Origin: Lysobacteraceae bacterium NML03-0222
Lineage (GTDB): Bacteria > Pseudomonadota > Gammaproteobacteria > Xanthomonadales > Xanthomonadaceae
Direction of reading: 5' to 3'
Length of the DNA: 64,000 nt
NCBI GenBank assembly: GCA_002798195.1
Contig: NWQM01000017.1
Coordinates: 66,435 to 130,434, forward strand
Shown: in pieces, positions 26,132 to 33,487 of the stretch
Numbering within the stretch: position 1 is the stretch's first letter
Layout of the letters: each line of letters begins with the position of its first letter
Made by a program: the position numbers and the translations under genes
The notes under the pieces: model-generated
The model's database searches: none
Told to the model about the DNA's origin: nothing
Seen by the model: only the letters and a program-made list of their open reading frames with translations

Positions 26132-26380
26132 ATGAGTAATGAAGCAGGTGCAAAGGCGGCAGGTGTGGCGGGTGGCGTGACCGGGGTGGCTGGCTCGATT
26201 GGTACCGTGGCAGCGGCAGGTGCGGTCAAGGGGCTGGGGGCTGCGGGTATTACCTCTGGTCTGGCGGCCATTGGCAGCGTGGTTGGCGGCGGCATGGCGG
26301 CTGGTGTGGCCTGCACGGCAGCTGCACCCCTGGCAATTGGCGGGCTTGCCTATGGGCTCTACAAATGGCTGAGCGATTGA
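26132..26380 (+). CDS. Small glycine-zipper membrane protein, copy 2
   Basis: The 82-residue paralogue of the protein at 25606 has the same layout: charged start MSNEAGAKAAG, the shared core GSIGTVAAAGAVKGL, a GGGMAAG zipper and the tail GGLAYGLYKWLSD. The ATG at 26132 is preferred over 26126 because GGAG lies seven bases before it and this gives the same length as copy 1. Substitutions are mostly conservative and codon positions have diverged, so the duplication is not recent and both copies seem to be under selection. A terminator follows at 26527. Confidence 0.75.
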   Translation: MSNEAGAKAAGVAGGVTGVAGSIGTVAAAGAVKGLGAAGITSGLAAIGSVVGGGMAAGVACTAAAPLAIGGLAYGLYKWLSD

Positions 26381-26732
26381 GTCTATTTGTGGGGCTGCAA
26401 GCGGTTTTCTGATTTCAATAAAAAAGGCGGGCTTCTTGGGTATGGGGACAATTGGCATACCAGGGGCTCCTGATGAACTCGCTGCTGCCTGGCTTGCACC
26501 GGAACTGTTTTTCTGAAATTTTTTGTACGCCTGCCAAGGTCACTTGGGCAGGCGTTTTTTATGGGGCTGGTTTGCTTCCGGGCGTTTTGGTTTGAGAAGA
26601 CTCTGAAAATTGGATGGGCGAAGCACTGTGTTTTTTGCTACAGCTATTGGAGCAATTATTGGGTTGTGGCGTGACAAAAAGCATCAAGTGGCTGCGTTGT
26701 AGAAAAAACGCTGAACTGTTACGACGTATGGC
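26381..26732. other. Gene-poor gap between the glycine-zipper cluster and the array
   Basis: It contains the terminator at 26527-26560. Two tiny frames are visible: a 24-codon frame at 26442-26516 ending at the terminator, and a 30-codon frame from TTG 26610 to the stop at 26702 whose product has one hydrophobic helix (VFFATAIGAIIGLW) and a basic tail. Neither has good start signals; the second could be a remnant of another small membrane gene. A frame at 26614-26832 runs into the repeats and is spurious. Confidence 0.5.
26527..26560 (+). terminator. Rho-independent terminator after the glycine-zipper cluster
   Basis: A GC-rich stem (CGCCTGCCAAG paired with CTTGGGCAGGCG, one bulged base) is followed by TTTTTT on the plus strand. 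Confidence 0.85.
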
Positions 26733-27875
26733 GCTGGAGCGCCCTCAAAGTCGGGGCAGTGAGGGGGACTTTGCATCAGTCCGCCCGCACGAAATAGCCT
26801 CAGTCTTAATCCCCTCAAAGTCGGGGCAGTGAGGGGACCGTTACCATCGCTATTGGTGACGAGTGCGTGTCGTCTTAATCCCCTCAAAGTCGGGGCAGTG
26901 AGGGGACTACCAATGAAGTGGCGATCAACCTCCGACTGATGTCTTAATCCCCTCAAAGTCGGGGCAGTGAGGGGACTCCACCTCTTGCCCGAGGCAAAAA
27001 CTGCTTTGCGTCTTAATCCCCTCAAAGTCGGGGCAGTGAGGGGACCTCACCTGAGTACCCCTGTATCTGAAACTGACAGGTCTTAATCCCCTCAAAGTCG
27101 GGGCAGTGAGGGGACTCTACTGGTGATCATCGCAATGATCACCATAAGTCTTAATCCCCTCAAAGTCGGGGCAGTGAGGGGACCCGAAAACGGCGAGCTG
27201 CCGATGCTCTACCAGTGGGTCTTAATCCCCTCAAAGTCGGGGCAGTGAGGGGACCAAAAACGCCAACGAGCTGGCTGACCTGCTCGGTCTTAATCCCCTC
27301 AAAGTCGGGGCAGTGAGGGAACAAGTCCTAGAGTACGACTTCCATACCAGGGAGGGTCTTAATCCCCTCAAAGTCGGGGCAGTGAGGGGACCCGACGTTT
27401 CTTCTGACGTGAAGTACTACCTGAGTCTTAATCCCCTCAAAGTCGGGGCAGTGAGGGGACAGTTCTCCACTGTCCAGGAAGCTTCGGCTTTTCTGTCTTA
27501 ATCCCCTCAAAGTCGGGGCAGTGAGGGGACGTTACATCAGGGTTGACCCTGGCCGCTATTGGGTCTTAATCCCCTCAAAGTCGGGGCAGTGAGGGGACGT
27601 TGTCTGCCTGGCGTTACCAGGCGGCATACACTGTCTTAATCCCCTCAAAGTCGGGGCAGTGAGGGGACCGCTCTGGGTGTTGCCCTGGGCGGTACTCTAT
27701 TGGTCTTAATCCCCTCAAAGTCGGGGCAGTGAGGGGACGGAGGAATACGGTGAAGTCCTGCAGTCTTTCCAGTCTTAATCCCCTCAAAGTCGGGGCAGTG
27801 AGGGGACTCAACGCTGGGTTAACCTCGTCAGAGACCCCAGTCTTAATCCCCTCAAAGTCGGGGCAGTGAGGGGAC
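26733..27875 (-). CRISPR. CRISPR array, 36-bp repeats, 17 repeats and 16 spacers
   Basis: Repeats start at 26733 (degenerate), 26803, 26872, 26941, 27010, 27080, 27148, 27219, 27287, 27356, 27425, 27495, 27563, 27633, 27703, 27772 and 27840; spacers are 32-35 bp. On the minus strand each repeat has a stem CCCCTCA/TGAGGGG with a 12-base loop and then ATTAAGAC, exactly an 8-base crRNA handle as Cas6 leaves in type III systems. The left-most repeat is diverged in its first ten bases and has an inserted G, which marks the old distal end. Both facts put the leader on the right and transcription leftward. The 27287 repeat has a G-to-A change near one end. Spacer 27116-27147 is a near-complete palindrome. 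Confidence 0.97.
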
Positions 27876-28182
27876 TCTACCGCAGAAAATTTTGTTTGAC
27901 AATCAATTGCTTGCAATGCTGTTTGGGGTGGTCGTTTTTTCGCCAAACAGTTGGCTAAAATTTCGCCAGAATTTGCCGGTTGCCCTGCTTCTAAAAGGTA
28001 TCGCAAGTCATTGTTTTTATGGATTTTTGTTGTCTGACAAGGCGCGCTGTCTGCTGGCTGTGGCTTTTTTTGCGAAAAGTTGGCTAAAAAATCACCAGGC
28101 CTATCGAAGAAGCCGACTGTACTCGCCCCCCTGGCGGGGGGCGGCATGAGGTATTTCTGGGGGGCAAGGCCGGGCGGAAGCA
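27876..28182 (-). promoter_or_regulatory. CRISPR leader region
   Basis: This 307-base gene-free stretch adjoins the intact end of the array and is AT-rich near it. It contains a repeated element: AGTTGGCTAAAA at 27949-27960 and again at 28078-28089, each preceded by a T-run and a GTTTGACAA/GTCTGACAA-like block and followed by TCGCCAGA or TCACCAGG, with a period of 129 bases. A GC hairpin (CGCCCCCC/GGGGGGCG, 28124-28143) sits near the downstream end of the CARF nuclease gene and may end its transcript. Leader identity is inferred from array polarity. Confidence 0.6.
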
Positions 28183-29538
28183 TTATCTGTGCTGCCGGGG
28201 AAGGGGGAGACGGCCTTGCGTCATCCACTCTTCAATACGGGCACGGAACTGTGCCGGCGGGATGGGGGCGGGCGTTTTGTTGTCGCTGGTTTCCGGATGA
28301 GCCACCACATGCAGTGCGCCCTGCCGGGCACGGTCAAGTGCTTTGGAGCTAAGCGGCTGCCAGGAAAGCAGCATCTTGGTGCCATAGGCCTGATGAGACA
28401 GGCGGCTGGCGATCTCGCCAATCTTGTACATGACATCGGCTTCTTTGGCGTCTCTTTTGCTGCCACCCCTTTTGTTCTTTTGTCCCTTGAGTGTGGCGGT
28501 CTTGGCTTCTACCACCAGCAGGCGGTTGCGATGACAGAGCACCAGATCGAGTTCGTTGGGGGTTTCTCCTCTCTTGATCCTGACGCCCAGCCCACGGCTC
28601 AGGCCGGGAATATCCTCGACCTGCCACCAGGCCCATTCTTCCAGCCAGCCGCCGGAGAGGTAGCGCGCCCAGTCGGCATTGGCAAAGGTGATGCTGGCGA
28701 GTTTCCCGTCATTGAGTTTGAAGCTGAGGATGCCTCTGTCTTTGAGTTCTTCAAGAATATGGCGGGGGAAGTAATCGGGCAGCCCTGACGCCTTGTCGGC
28801 GCGCACATTGTTTTTGACGGTTTCAGGGCGAGGGTGATTTTTATGCGGGTTGTAGGCTGCGTTTGCCCAGGCATTGAGAATGCTGATGTGGTTGGGCTCC
28901 TGCCGAGCCATGAAGTTTTCGGTCAATTCACGGCGTGCTGCCATGGCTTCAAGCTGACGCGGCTGATCGGAAAGTATGGATTCGACTTCATAGCCACTGA
29001 CTTCCAGAAACTGGCGAATATCCAGTGCAACCTGCATGGGCTCTTGGTGCTGATCGGGAAGCAGCCACTGGAATTCTTCGGTTTCGGTACTGGTATAGGT
29101 GATTTGCGTGTCGAACCGATTATCCGGGTCATCGCGAAGGTCTTTCGCGATATCGTGCAGCACCAGCGCCATGATCTTGGTGCCGCCAGTGATATCGAAG
29201 ACCAGTTGATGATCGCGGTGGCGATCAGCCCAGCTGCGAAGGCGGGGTGCCAGATCTTGCTTCAGCCTGGCGTAGCTTTCGCCGTTGTGATCGAGCTTGA
29301 TGTCCTTGCAGTCAATTTGCCAGCCATGCGCTTGCCGCAGATATTCGGCCTGTTTCTTGACGGCGCCCACCTGGCCGCGCTTGGATCTGGTTTCGATCAG
29401 CAGCAGGGTGTCGATGAGTGCGCCGTACTGGTGCATGGCCAGTACCAGTGGCATGACGTAGTCGCTGATGACGTAAATCCGTAGTTGGCGCTTTTCTTCA
29501 GTGTTGCCGGCCGGTGGCTGGGTATCGGCATGGGACAT
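28183..29538 (-). CDS. CARF-domain nuclease of the Can2/Card1 type (DUF1887 family)
   Basis: The 451-residue protein has an N-terminal CARF domain (about 18-180: LRIYVISDYVMPLVLAMHQY and FDITGGTKIMALVLHD at 114-129), a middle winged-helix-like linker, and a C-terminal PD-(D/E)XK nuclease with Glu329/Asp331 in NELDLVLCHRNRLLVVEAK and Glu344/Lys346. This fits Can2/Card1, nucleases activated by cyclic tetra-adenylate that nick DNA and/or cut RNA. The ATG at 29538 follows AAGGA. It reads toward the array leader and is divergent from csx16, with a palindrome between them. Confidence 0.88.
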   Translation of the reverse strand: MSHADTQPPAGNTEEKRQLRIYVISDYVMPLVLAMHQYGALIDTLLLIETRSKRGQVGAVKKQAEYLRQAHGWQIDCKDIKLDHNGESYARLKQDLAPRLRSWADRHRDHQLVFDITGGTKIMALVLHDIAKDLRDDPDNRFDTQITYTSTETEEFQWLLPDQHQEPMQVALDIRQFLEVSGYEVESILSDQPRQLEAMAARRELTENFMARQEPNHISILNAWANAAYNPHKNHPRPETVKNNVRADKASGLPDYFPRHILEELKDRGILSFKLNDGKLASITFANADWARYLSGGWLEEWAWWQVEDIPGLSRGLGVRIKRGETPNELDLVLCHRNRLLVVEAKTATLKGQKNKRGGSKRDAKEADVMYKIGEIASRLSHQAYGTKMLLSWQPLSSKALDRARQGALHVVAHPETSDNKTPAPIPPAQFRARIEEWMTQGRLPLPRQHR

Positions 29539-29595
29539 GGGCAAATTCCTTATCAGAAGCGTTAGTTTGAGCCGGTGCCAGACAGGCATGGCAGC

Positions 29596-29609
29596 TTGCA
29601 ATGTTGCAG
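29596..29609. promoter_or_regulatory. Imperfect palindromic operator candidate between can2-type gene and csx16
   Basis: TTGCAATGTTGCAG differs from the island consensus TTGCAATATTGCAA at two positions. It lies in the divergent promoter region, 57 bases from the nuclease gene and 66 bases from csx16, so one site could control both. Confidence 0.4.
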
Positions 29610-29675
29610 GATACGAAGGCTTTATGGCTTTTGCCATCATTGCCACCGGTTTAAATTGAAAACGAGGCAGATGCC

Positions 29676-29969
29676 ATGACGCAGTATTTCATTTCCCGCC
29701 ATCCAGGCGCGATTATTTGGGCACGCAAGCAGGGGTTTGAGGCGGTGCAGATCGCGCATCTGGATTGTGCGCTGATCCAGCCCGGCGATACGGTGATGGG
29801 GACGCTGCCAGTGCATCTGGCGGCGGAAGTTTGCCGCCGCGGTGCGCGTTATCTGCATTTGCAGGTGAATATTCCGGCGGAGCTGCGCGGTCAGGAGTTG
29901 GATGCGGAAACACTGGAGCAGCTGGGGGCTTGCCTGACTGCTTTCGAGGTGCGGCGTATTGACGATTGA
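29676..29969 (+). CDS. csx16: CRISPR-associated protein Csx16 (VVA1548 family)
   Basis: The 97-residue protein matches the TIGR02620 family: YFISRHPGAIIWARKQG at the start, then GDTVMGTLPVHLAAEVCRRG and LQVNIPAELRGQEL. Csx16 is found only with type III systems and has been proposed to be a ring nuclease that removes cyclic oligoadenylate and switches effectors off. It is divergent from the Can2/Card1-type gene, a sensible pairing of effector and off-switch. It marks the right end of the CRISPR island. Confidence 0.9.
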   Translation: MTQYFISRHPGAIIWARKQGFEAVQIAHLDCALIQPGDTVMGTLPVHLAAEVCRRGARYLHLQVNIPAELRGQELDAETLEQLGACLTAFEVRRIDD

Positions 29970-29971
29970 AA

Positions 29972-30004
29972 AAGCCAAGGCGCGGGATGGCCGCGCCTTG
30001 GCTT
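29972..30004 (-). terminator. Rho-independent terminator after the 30033 lipoprotein gene
   Basis: A 14-bp stem (AAGCCAAGGCGCGG paired with CCGCGCCTTGGCTT) is followed on the minus strand by TTTTTC. It also lies just after the csx16 stop and may stop that transcript from the other side. Confidence 0.8.
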
Positions 30005-30032
30005 GGGGGAGCTGCCAATAATGGCGGGTATT

Positions 30033-30497
30033 TTATTGCACGGTGAAGTCGCGGCTTTGCAGCGGCTGGCCGTTCAGGCTGATTTCCACCTTGTAGTTGC
30101 CGGTCGGCCAGGGGTTGGTGTTGCTGATTTTGAAGGCATAGATACTGTCGTTGCCGACCATGTCCACGACTTCTTCATGCACCAGGGTGCCGTCCTGGTA
30201 AGTCCAGCGTGCGCCGAGCTTTTTGCCTGCGCCATCGCCCTGGGTGTTGACCGAGGCATGGATGGTGTCCTGGGTGCCGAACTGGGTGCTGGCTTCGGCC
30301 ACGCGCTTGTCATCGGCCAGGCCCTTGCCCAGCTCCAGCGCGACGATATTGATGGCCGCCTGCGTCGCCGGCGGCGTGGCCAGTGCAGGTGCCGAGGCCG
30401 GCGGCGCGACCACGGCGGGTTCTTCTTTCTTTTTGCAGCCGGTGATGGCGAGTGCCGAAACCAGCGTAGCGGCAAAAATGGCGTGAGTCTTGTTCAT
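30033..30497 (-). CDS. Small lipoprotein of unknown function
   Basis: The 154-residue product has a lipobox (LAITGC, Cys21), a KKKEEP charged patch, a Pro/Ala-rich linker (about 30-50), then a beta-rich domain (GARWTYQDGTLVHEEVV...SNTNPWPTGNYKVEIS). The Pro/Ala linker suggests the domain extends away from the membrane. Not recognised as a named family. It follows the LysM gene on the same strand by 23 bases and ends at a terminator. Confidence 0.65.
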   Translation of the reverse strand: MNKTHAIFAATLVSALAITGCKKKEEPAVVAPPASAPALATPPATQAAINIVALELGKGLADDKRVAEASTQFGTQDTIHASVNTQGDGAGKKLGARWTYQDGTLVHEEVVDMVGNDSIYAFKISNTNPWPTGNYKVEISLNGQPLQSRDFTVQ

Positions 30498-30520
30498 GGA
30501 GATTCCTTCAGGAGAGATTG

Positions 30521-30793
30521 TCAGGGCAGGCGCAGCACTTGGCCGGGGAAAATCTTGTCCGGGTCTTTGATTTCTTCCCGGTTGGCCTCGTGGATTTCTT
30601 TCCAGCGGTTGGCATCGCCGTACAGGTTCTTGGCAATCTTGGACAGCGAATCGCCCGGCTTTACGGTGTAGGTTTTTTCTTGCTGCACGGTTTGGGCGCC
30701 GCCAGCGCCTTCAGCGATTTCAACACCGCCGGTGACACCGGCAAAACGCGGGTCTTTGCCGCCGTTGTTTTCAGGGGTTTGCGGGTGAGACAT
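30521..30793 (-). CDS. LysM-domain protein
   Basis: The 90-residue protein is mostly one C-terminal LysM domain (YTVKPGDSLSKIAKNLYGDA...IFPGQVLRLP, about 42-90) after a low-complexity Gly/Glu-rich start. There is no signal peptide and no BON domain, so it resembles the C-terminal half of YgaU/LysM proteins of the cytoplasm or periplasm. GGAG before the ATG at 30793 supports that start. Upstream of the lipoprotein gene, probably one unit. Confidence 0.8.
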   Translation of the reverse strand: MSHPQTPENNGGKDPRFAGVTGGVEIAEGAGGAQTVQQEKTYTVKPGDSLSKIAKNLYGDANRWKEIHEANREEIKDPDKIFPGQVLRLP

Positions 30794-30858
30794 GGTGAGC
30801 TCCATAAGAGTGGAGCGATGAGCATGGCAGCAGCCTTGTTAAAACCGCATCATCAAGC

Positions 30859-31683
30859 TCATTGGCGCAGGTCGCGCTGTGCAACCGGTGGCGGGTAGCC
30901 GGGGGTGGCGCGCCAGGGGTTGATGTCGAGGCCGCCACGGCGGGTGTAACGGGCTTCAACCGAGAGTTGCTGCGGGCGGCAGTGCTGCATGATTTCGATG
31001 AAGATGCGCTCGACGCATTGCTCGTGGAACTCGCGGTGGTTGCGGAAACTCACCAGATAGCGCAGCAGCCCGGCCGGGTCGATGCGCGCACCGTGGTAGC
31101 GGATGATGACGGTGGCCCAGTCGGGCTGGCCGGTCACCGGGCAGTTGGATTTCAAGAGGTGTGATGAAAGCGCCTGCTGCACGATTGCATCGCTGATGCT
31201 CAGATAGGCCGGGTTGGGCGGGCCGTAGTCGTCGATGTCTATTTCAATATCGTCAATGCTTTCGTGGCTTTCGGCGGCGATGAGCGCCATCGGCGGCAGG
31301 CCAAATTGCAGGCTGACCGGCGCACCGGCGGCGGCAGACAGGTCTTGGCAGAGGCGCTCGGCCAGTGCGGCTTGGCTGGCCATACGCTCGGCGTTGAAGG
31401 AGTTGAGATAGAGCTTGAAGGATTTGGACTCGATGAGATTGGGCGAGTCGGCAGGCACGGTGATGCGCGCCACGGCCACGCGGGGTTTGCCGCGCGCATC
31501 CAGCCAGCTCAGCTCGTAGGCATTCCAGGCATCAAAGCCGATGAAGGGCAGGGCATCGCCGGCAATGCCGATGGCATCGCGGGCGCTTTGCCGCGGAATG
31601 GGAAACAAAAGGCCGGCGTCGTAGCGATCGGGATAGGCGGTTTCGCGGCCAAGTTGGCTGGTTTCCGGGCGGTTCGGGTTCAT
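30859..31683 (-). CDS. queF: NADPH-dependent 7-cyano-7-deazaguanine reductase
   Basis: The 274-residue protein is the long, two-domain QueF: FDAWNAYELSWLD in the N-half, ESKSFKLYLNSFNAERM near 95, and the catalytic Cys in LKSNCPVTGQPDWATV of the C-half, followed by YHGARIDPAGLLRYLVSFR and EQCVERIF. It reduces preQ0 to preQ1 in queuosine synthesis (EC 1.7.1.13). It lies 17 bases after zapE on the same strand. Confidence 0.95.
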   Translation of the reverse strand: MNPNRPETSQLGRETAYPDRYDAGLLFPIPRQSARDAIGIAGDALPFIGFDAWNAYELSWLDARGKPRVAVARITVPADSPNLIESKSFKLYLNSFNAERMASQAALAERLCQDLSAAAGAPVSLQFGLPPMALIAAESHESIDDIEIDIDDYGPPNPAYLSISDAIVQQALSSHLLKSNCPVTGQPDWATVIIRYHGARIDPAGLLRYLVSFRNHREFHEQCVERIFIEIMQHCRPQQLSVEARYTRRGGLDINPWRATPGYPPPVAQRDLRQ

Positions 31684-31700
31684 GAGCGCTCCTGTGCCGG

Positions 31701-32795
31701 TCAGGCCGGCAAGTGTTCGCGCGCCAGATATTCGGCGCTTTGCATTTCAATCAGCCGCGATGCGGTGCGCTCGAAGGCATGGGCCAGACGCTCGCCCTGA
31801 TACAGCGCCACCGGCGGATGGGCTGCGGTGATGATGACATTGACATGGCGGTCGTAAAACTCGTCGATGGCATTGACCAAGCGCCGCGCCGGGTCATCAT
31901 TGCTGCCGTTGAAATCCGGAATGCCGCCAATCAGCACGGTGTGGAATTCCTGGGCGATTTCGATGTAGTCGGCGGCCGCGCGCGGGCCTTCGCACAGGGC
32001 GCTGAAGTCGAACCAAACAAAGCCGTGATGGCGGGCGCGGCAGGGAATCGGGCGGCCATCAACATCCAGCACCTCGGGCTTGGGCGGGGTGTGGGTCAGG
32101 GTCTGCCAACGCTCGGCCAGCCAGTCGTCGGCTTGCTGGCCGGAGATGACCTGATAGACCGGCGAGCGGGTCAACTCGCGCAGCCGGTAGTCAGTGCTGG
32201 ACTGGATTTCGAACACCACGCAGTGCTGCTCCAGCAGGGCGATGGCGGGCAGGAAGCGTGCCCGTTGCAGACCATCCTTGTAGAGATTGGCCGGTACGGT
32301 ATTGGAGGTGGTCACCAGTACCACACCTTCGGCAAACAGATGCTCCAGAAGGCGTGCCAGCAGCATGGCATCGCCGATGTCGGTGACGAAAAACTCGTCC
32401 AGCACCAGTACCCGCATTTCCTGCCGCCACTGCCGGGCGATGGCGGCCATCGGGTCGCGCTCGCCACTATGCTGCTTGAGGCGCTCGTGCAGTTCGCGCA
32501 TGAAGCGGTGGAAATGGGCGCGGCGTTTTTCCGCAAAATCGAGCGAATCAAAAAACAAATCGACCATGAAGGTCTTGCCGCGCCCCACGCCACCCCAGAG
32601 GTACAGCCCTTGTGGGGCGGTGGCAGTCGGTTTGTTGCCAAACAGCCGGGCGATGAGTCCGGGGGATTCGGCCGGGCGGGAGAGTTCACGGTGCAGACGG
32701 TCAAGCTCGACCATCACTGCGCGCTGCGCCGGGTCGTCCTGCCATTGGCCGCGCTCGATACCGGCCTGATAAAGCTGGCTGGGGGATGCGCTCAT
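31701..32795 (-). CDS. zapE: Cell-division ATPase ZapE (AFG1 family)
   Basis: The 364-residue AAA-like ATPase has Walker A GGVGRGKTFMVDLF and Walker B VLVLDEFFVTDIGDAMLL, with FHRFMRELHERLK between them, the AFG1/ZapE pattern. ZapE associates with the Z-ring. The start overlaps the stop of the upstream hydrolase by four bases, so the two are co-translated; queF follows. Confidence 0.92.
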   Translation of the reverse strand: MSASPSQLYQAGIERGQWQDDPAQRAVMVELDRLHRELSRPAESPGLIARLFGNKPTATAPQGLYLWGGVGRGKTFMVDLFFDSLDFAEKRRAHFHRFMRELHERLKQHSGERDPMAAIARQWRQEMRVLVLDEFFVTDIGDAMLLARLLEHLFAEGVVLVTTSNTVPANLYKDGLQRARFLPAIALLEQHCVVFEIQSSTDYRLRELTRSPVYQVISGQQADDWLAERWQTLTHTPPKPEVLDVDGRPIPCRARHHGFVWFDFSALCEGPRAAADYIEIAQEFHTVLIGGIPDFNGSNDDPARRLVNAIDEFYDRHVNVIITAAHPPVALYQGERLAHAFERTASRLIEMQSAEYLAREHLPA

Positions 32796-33478
32796 TGCGA
32801 CACTTCGCTCTCAGCCAGTGGCAGCGGCAGCCAGTGTCTGGCGGTGTTTTTGATAACGCCGCGCAGATCCACCAGCTTGCCGTGGAAAAAGTGCGAGGCG
32901 CCGGGCATGCGTACCAGGGTCAATTGCGGCGGTTGACTGTCTTCCAGCCAGTGATATACCGCATCCGGGTCAACCACTTCGTCTTCTTCGCCCTGTACCA
33001 CCAGCCACGGCATTGAAGGCGTGGGCGCGGCAAAATCCCAGCGCCCGGCAGGCGGTGCCAATGAAATCAGTGCATCAGGCTGGAGTGTGGCGCTGGCTTG
33101 GATGGAGACGTAAGCGCCAAAGCTGAAACCCGCCAGCCATAGTGCGCTATCGGGGTGATGCTGGCGCACCCAGTCGGCCACTACCGCCAAGTCTTGCTGC
33201 TCGCCCTGGCCGTGGTCGAACTGCCCCGCCGAATGGCCAGTGCCACGGAAATTGAAGCGTACAGTGACGATGCCGAGCTCACGCAGCGCGCGTGCGCTCA
33301 TCGTTACCACCTTGTTGTTCATGGTGCCGCCTGCGGTGGGCAACGGGTGGCAGACGATGGCAATGAGCGGCTGGCGACGGGTTGTGGCAGCGGGAAATTC
33401 GACTATGGCTTCCAGCAGCCCGGCAGGGCCGGAAAGCTCAAGCGTGGCGTCTTGGCTGGGGAATGCAGGTTGATTCAT
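32792..33478 (-). CDS. Alpha/beta hydrolase of the COG2945 type
   Basis: The 228-residue protein has HPLPTAGGTMNNKVV, FNFRGTGHSAGQFDHG and the nucleophile elbow LAGFSFGAYVS, and ends with GASHFFHGKLVDLR holding the catalytic His. These mark the small dienelactone-hydrolase-like family COG2945, whose substrate is unknown. First gene of the hydrolase-zapE-queF unit; zapE overlaps its stop. Confidence 0.85.
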   Translation of the reverse strand: MNQPAFPSQDATLELSGPAGLLEAIVEFPAATTRRQPLIAIVCHPLPTAGGTMNNKVVTMSARALRELGIVTVRFNFRGTGHSAGQFDHGQGEQQDLAVVADWVRQHHPDSALWLAGFSFGAYVSIQASATLQPDALISLAPPAGRWDFAAPTPSMPWLVVQGEEDEVVDPDAVYHWLEDSQPPQLTLVRMPGASHFFHGKLVDLRGVIKNTARHWLPLPLAESEVSQ

Positions 33479-33487
33479 GCGGGCATT

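Noticed and set aside
26442..26516. 24-codon frame before the terminator at 26527
   Set aside because: No ribosome site and no similarity to the neighbouring small proteins; too short to support.
26614..26832. 72-codon frame entering the array
   Set aside because: It ends inside repeat sequence and has no homologous pattern.
27614..28228. Open frame running through CRISPR repeats into the leader
   Set aside because: Its translation repeats the CRISPR repeat peptide (LTAPTLRGLR / SPHCPDFEGIKT); it is a by-product of the 36-bp repeats.
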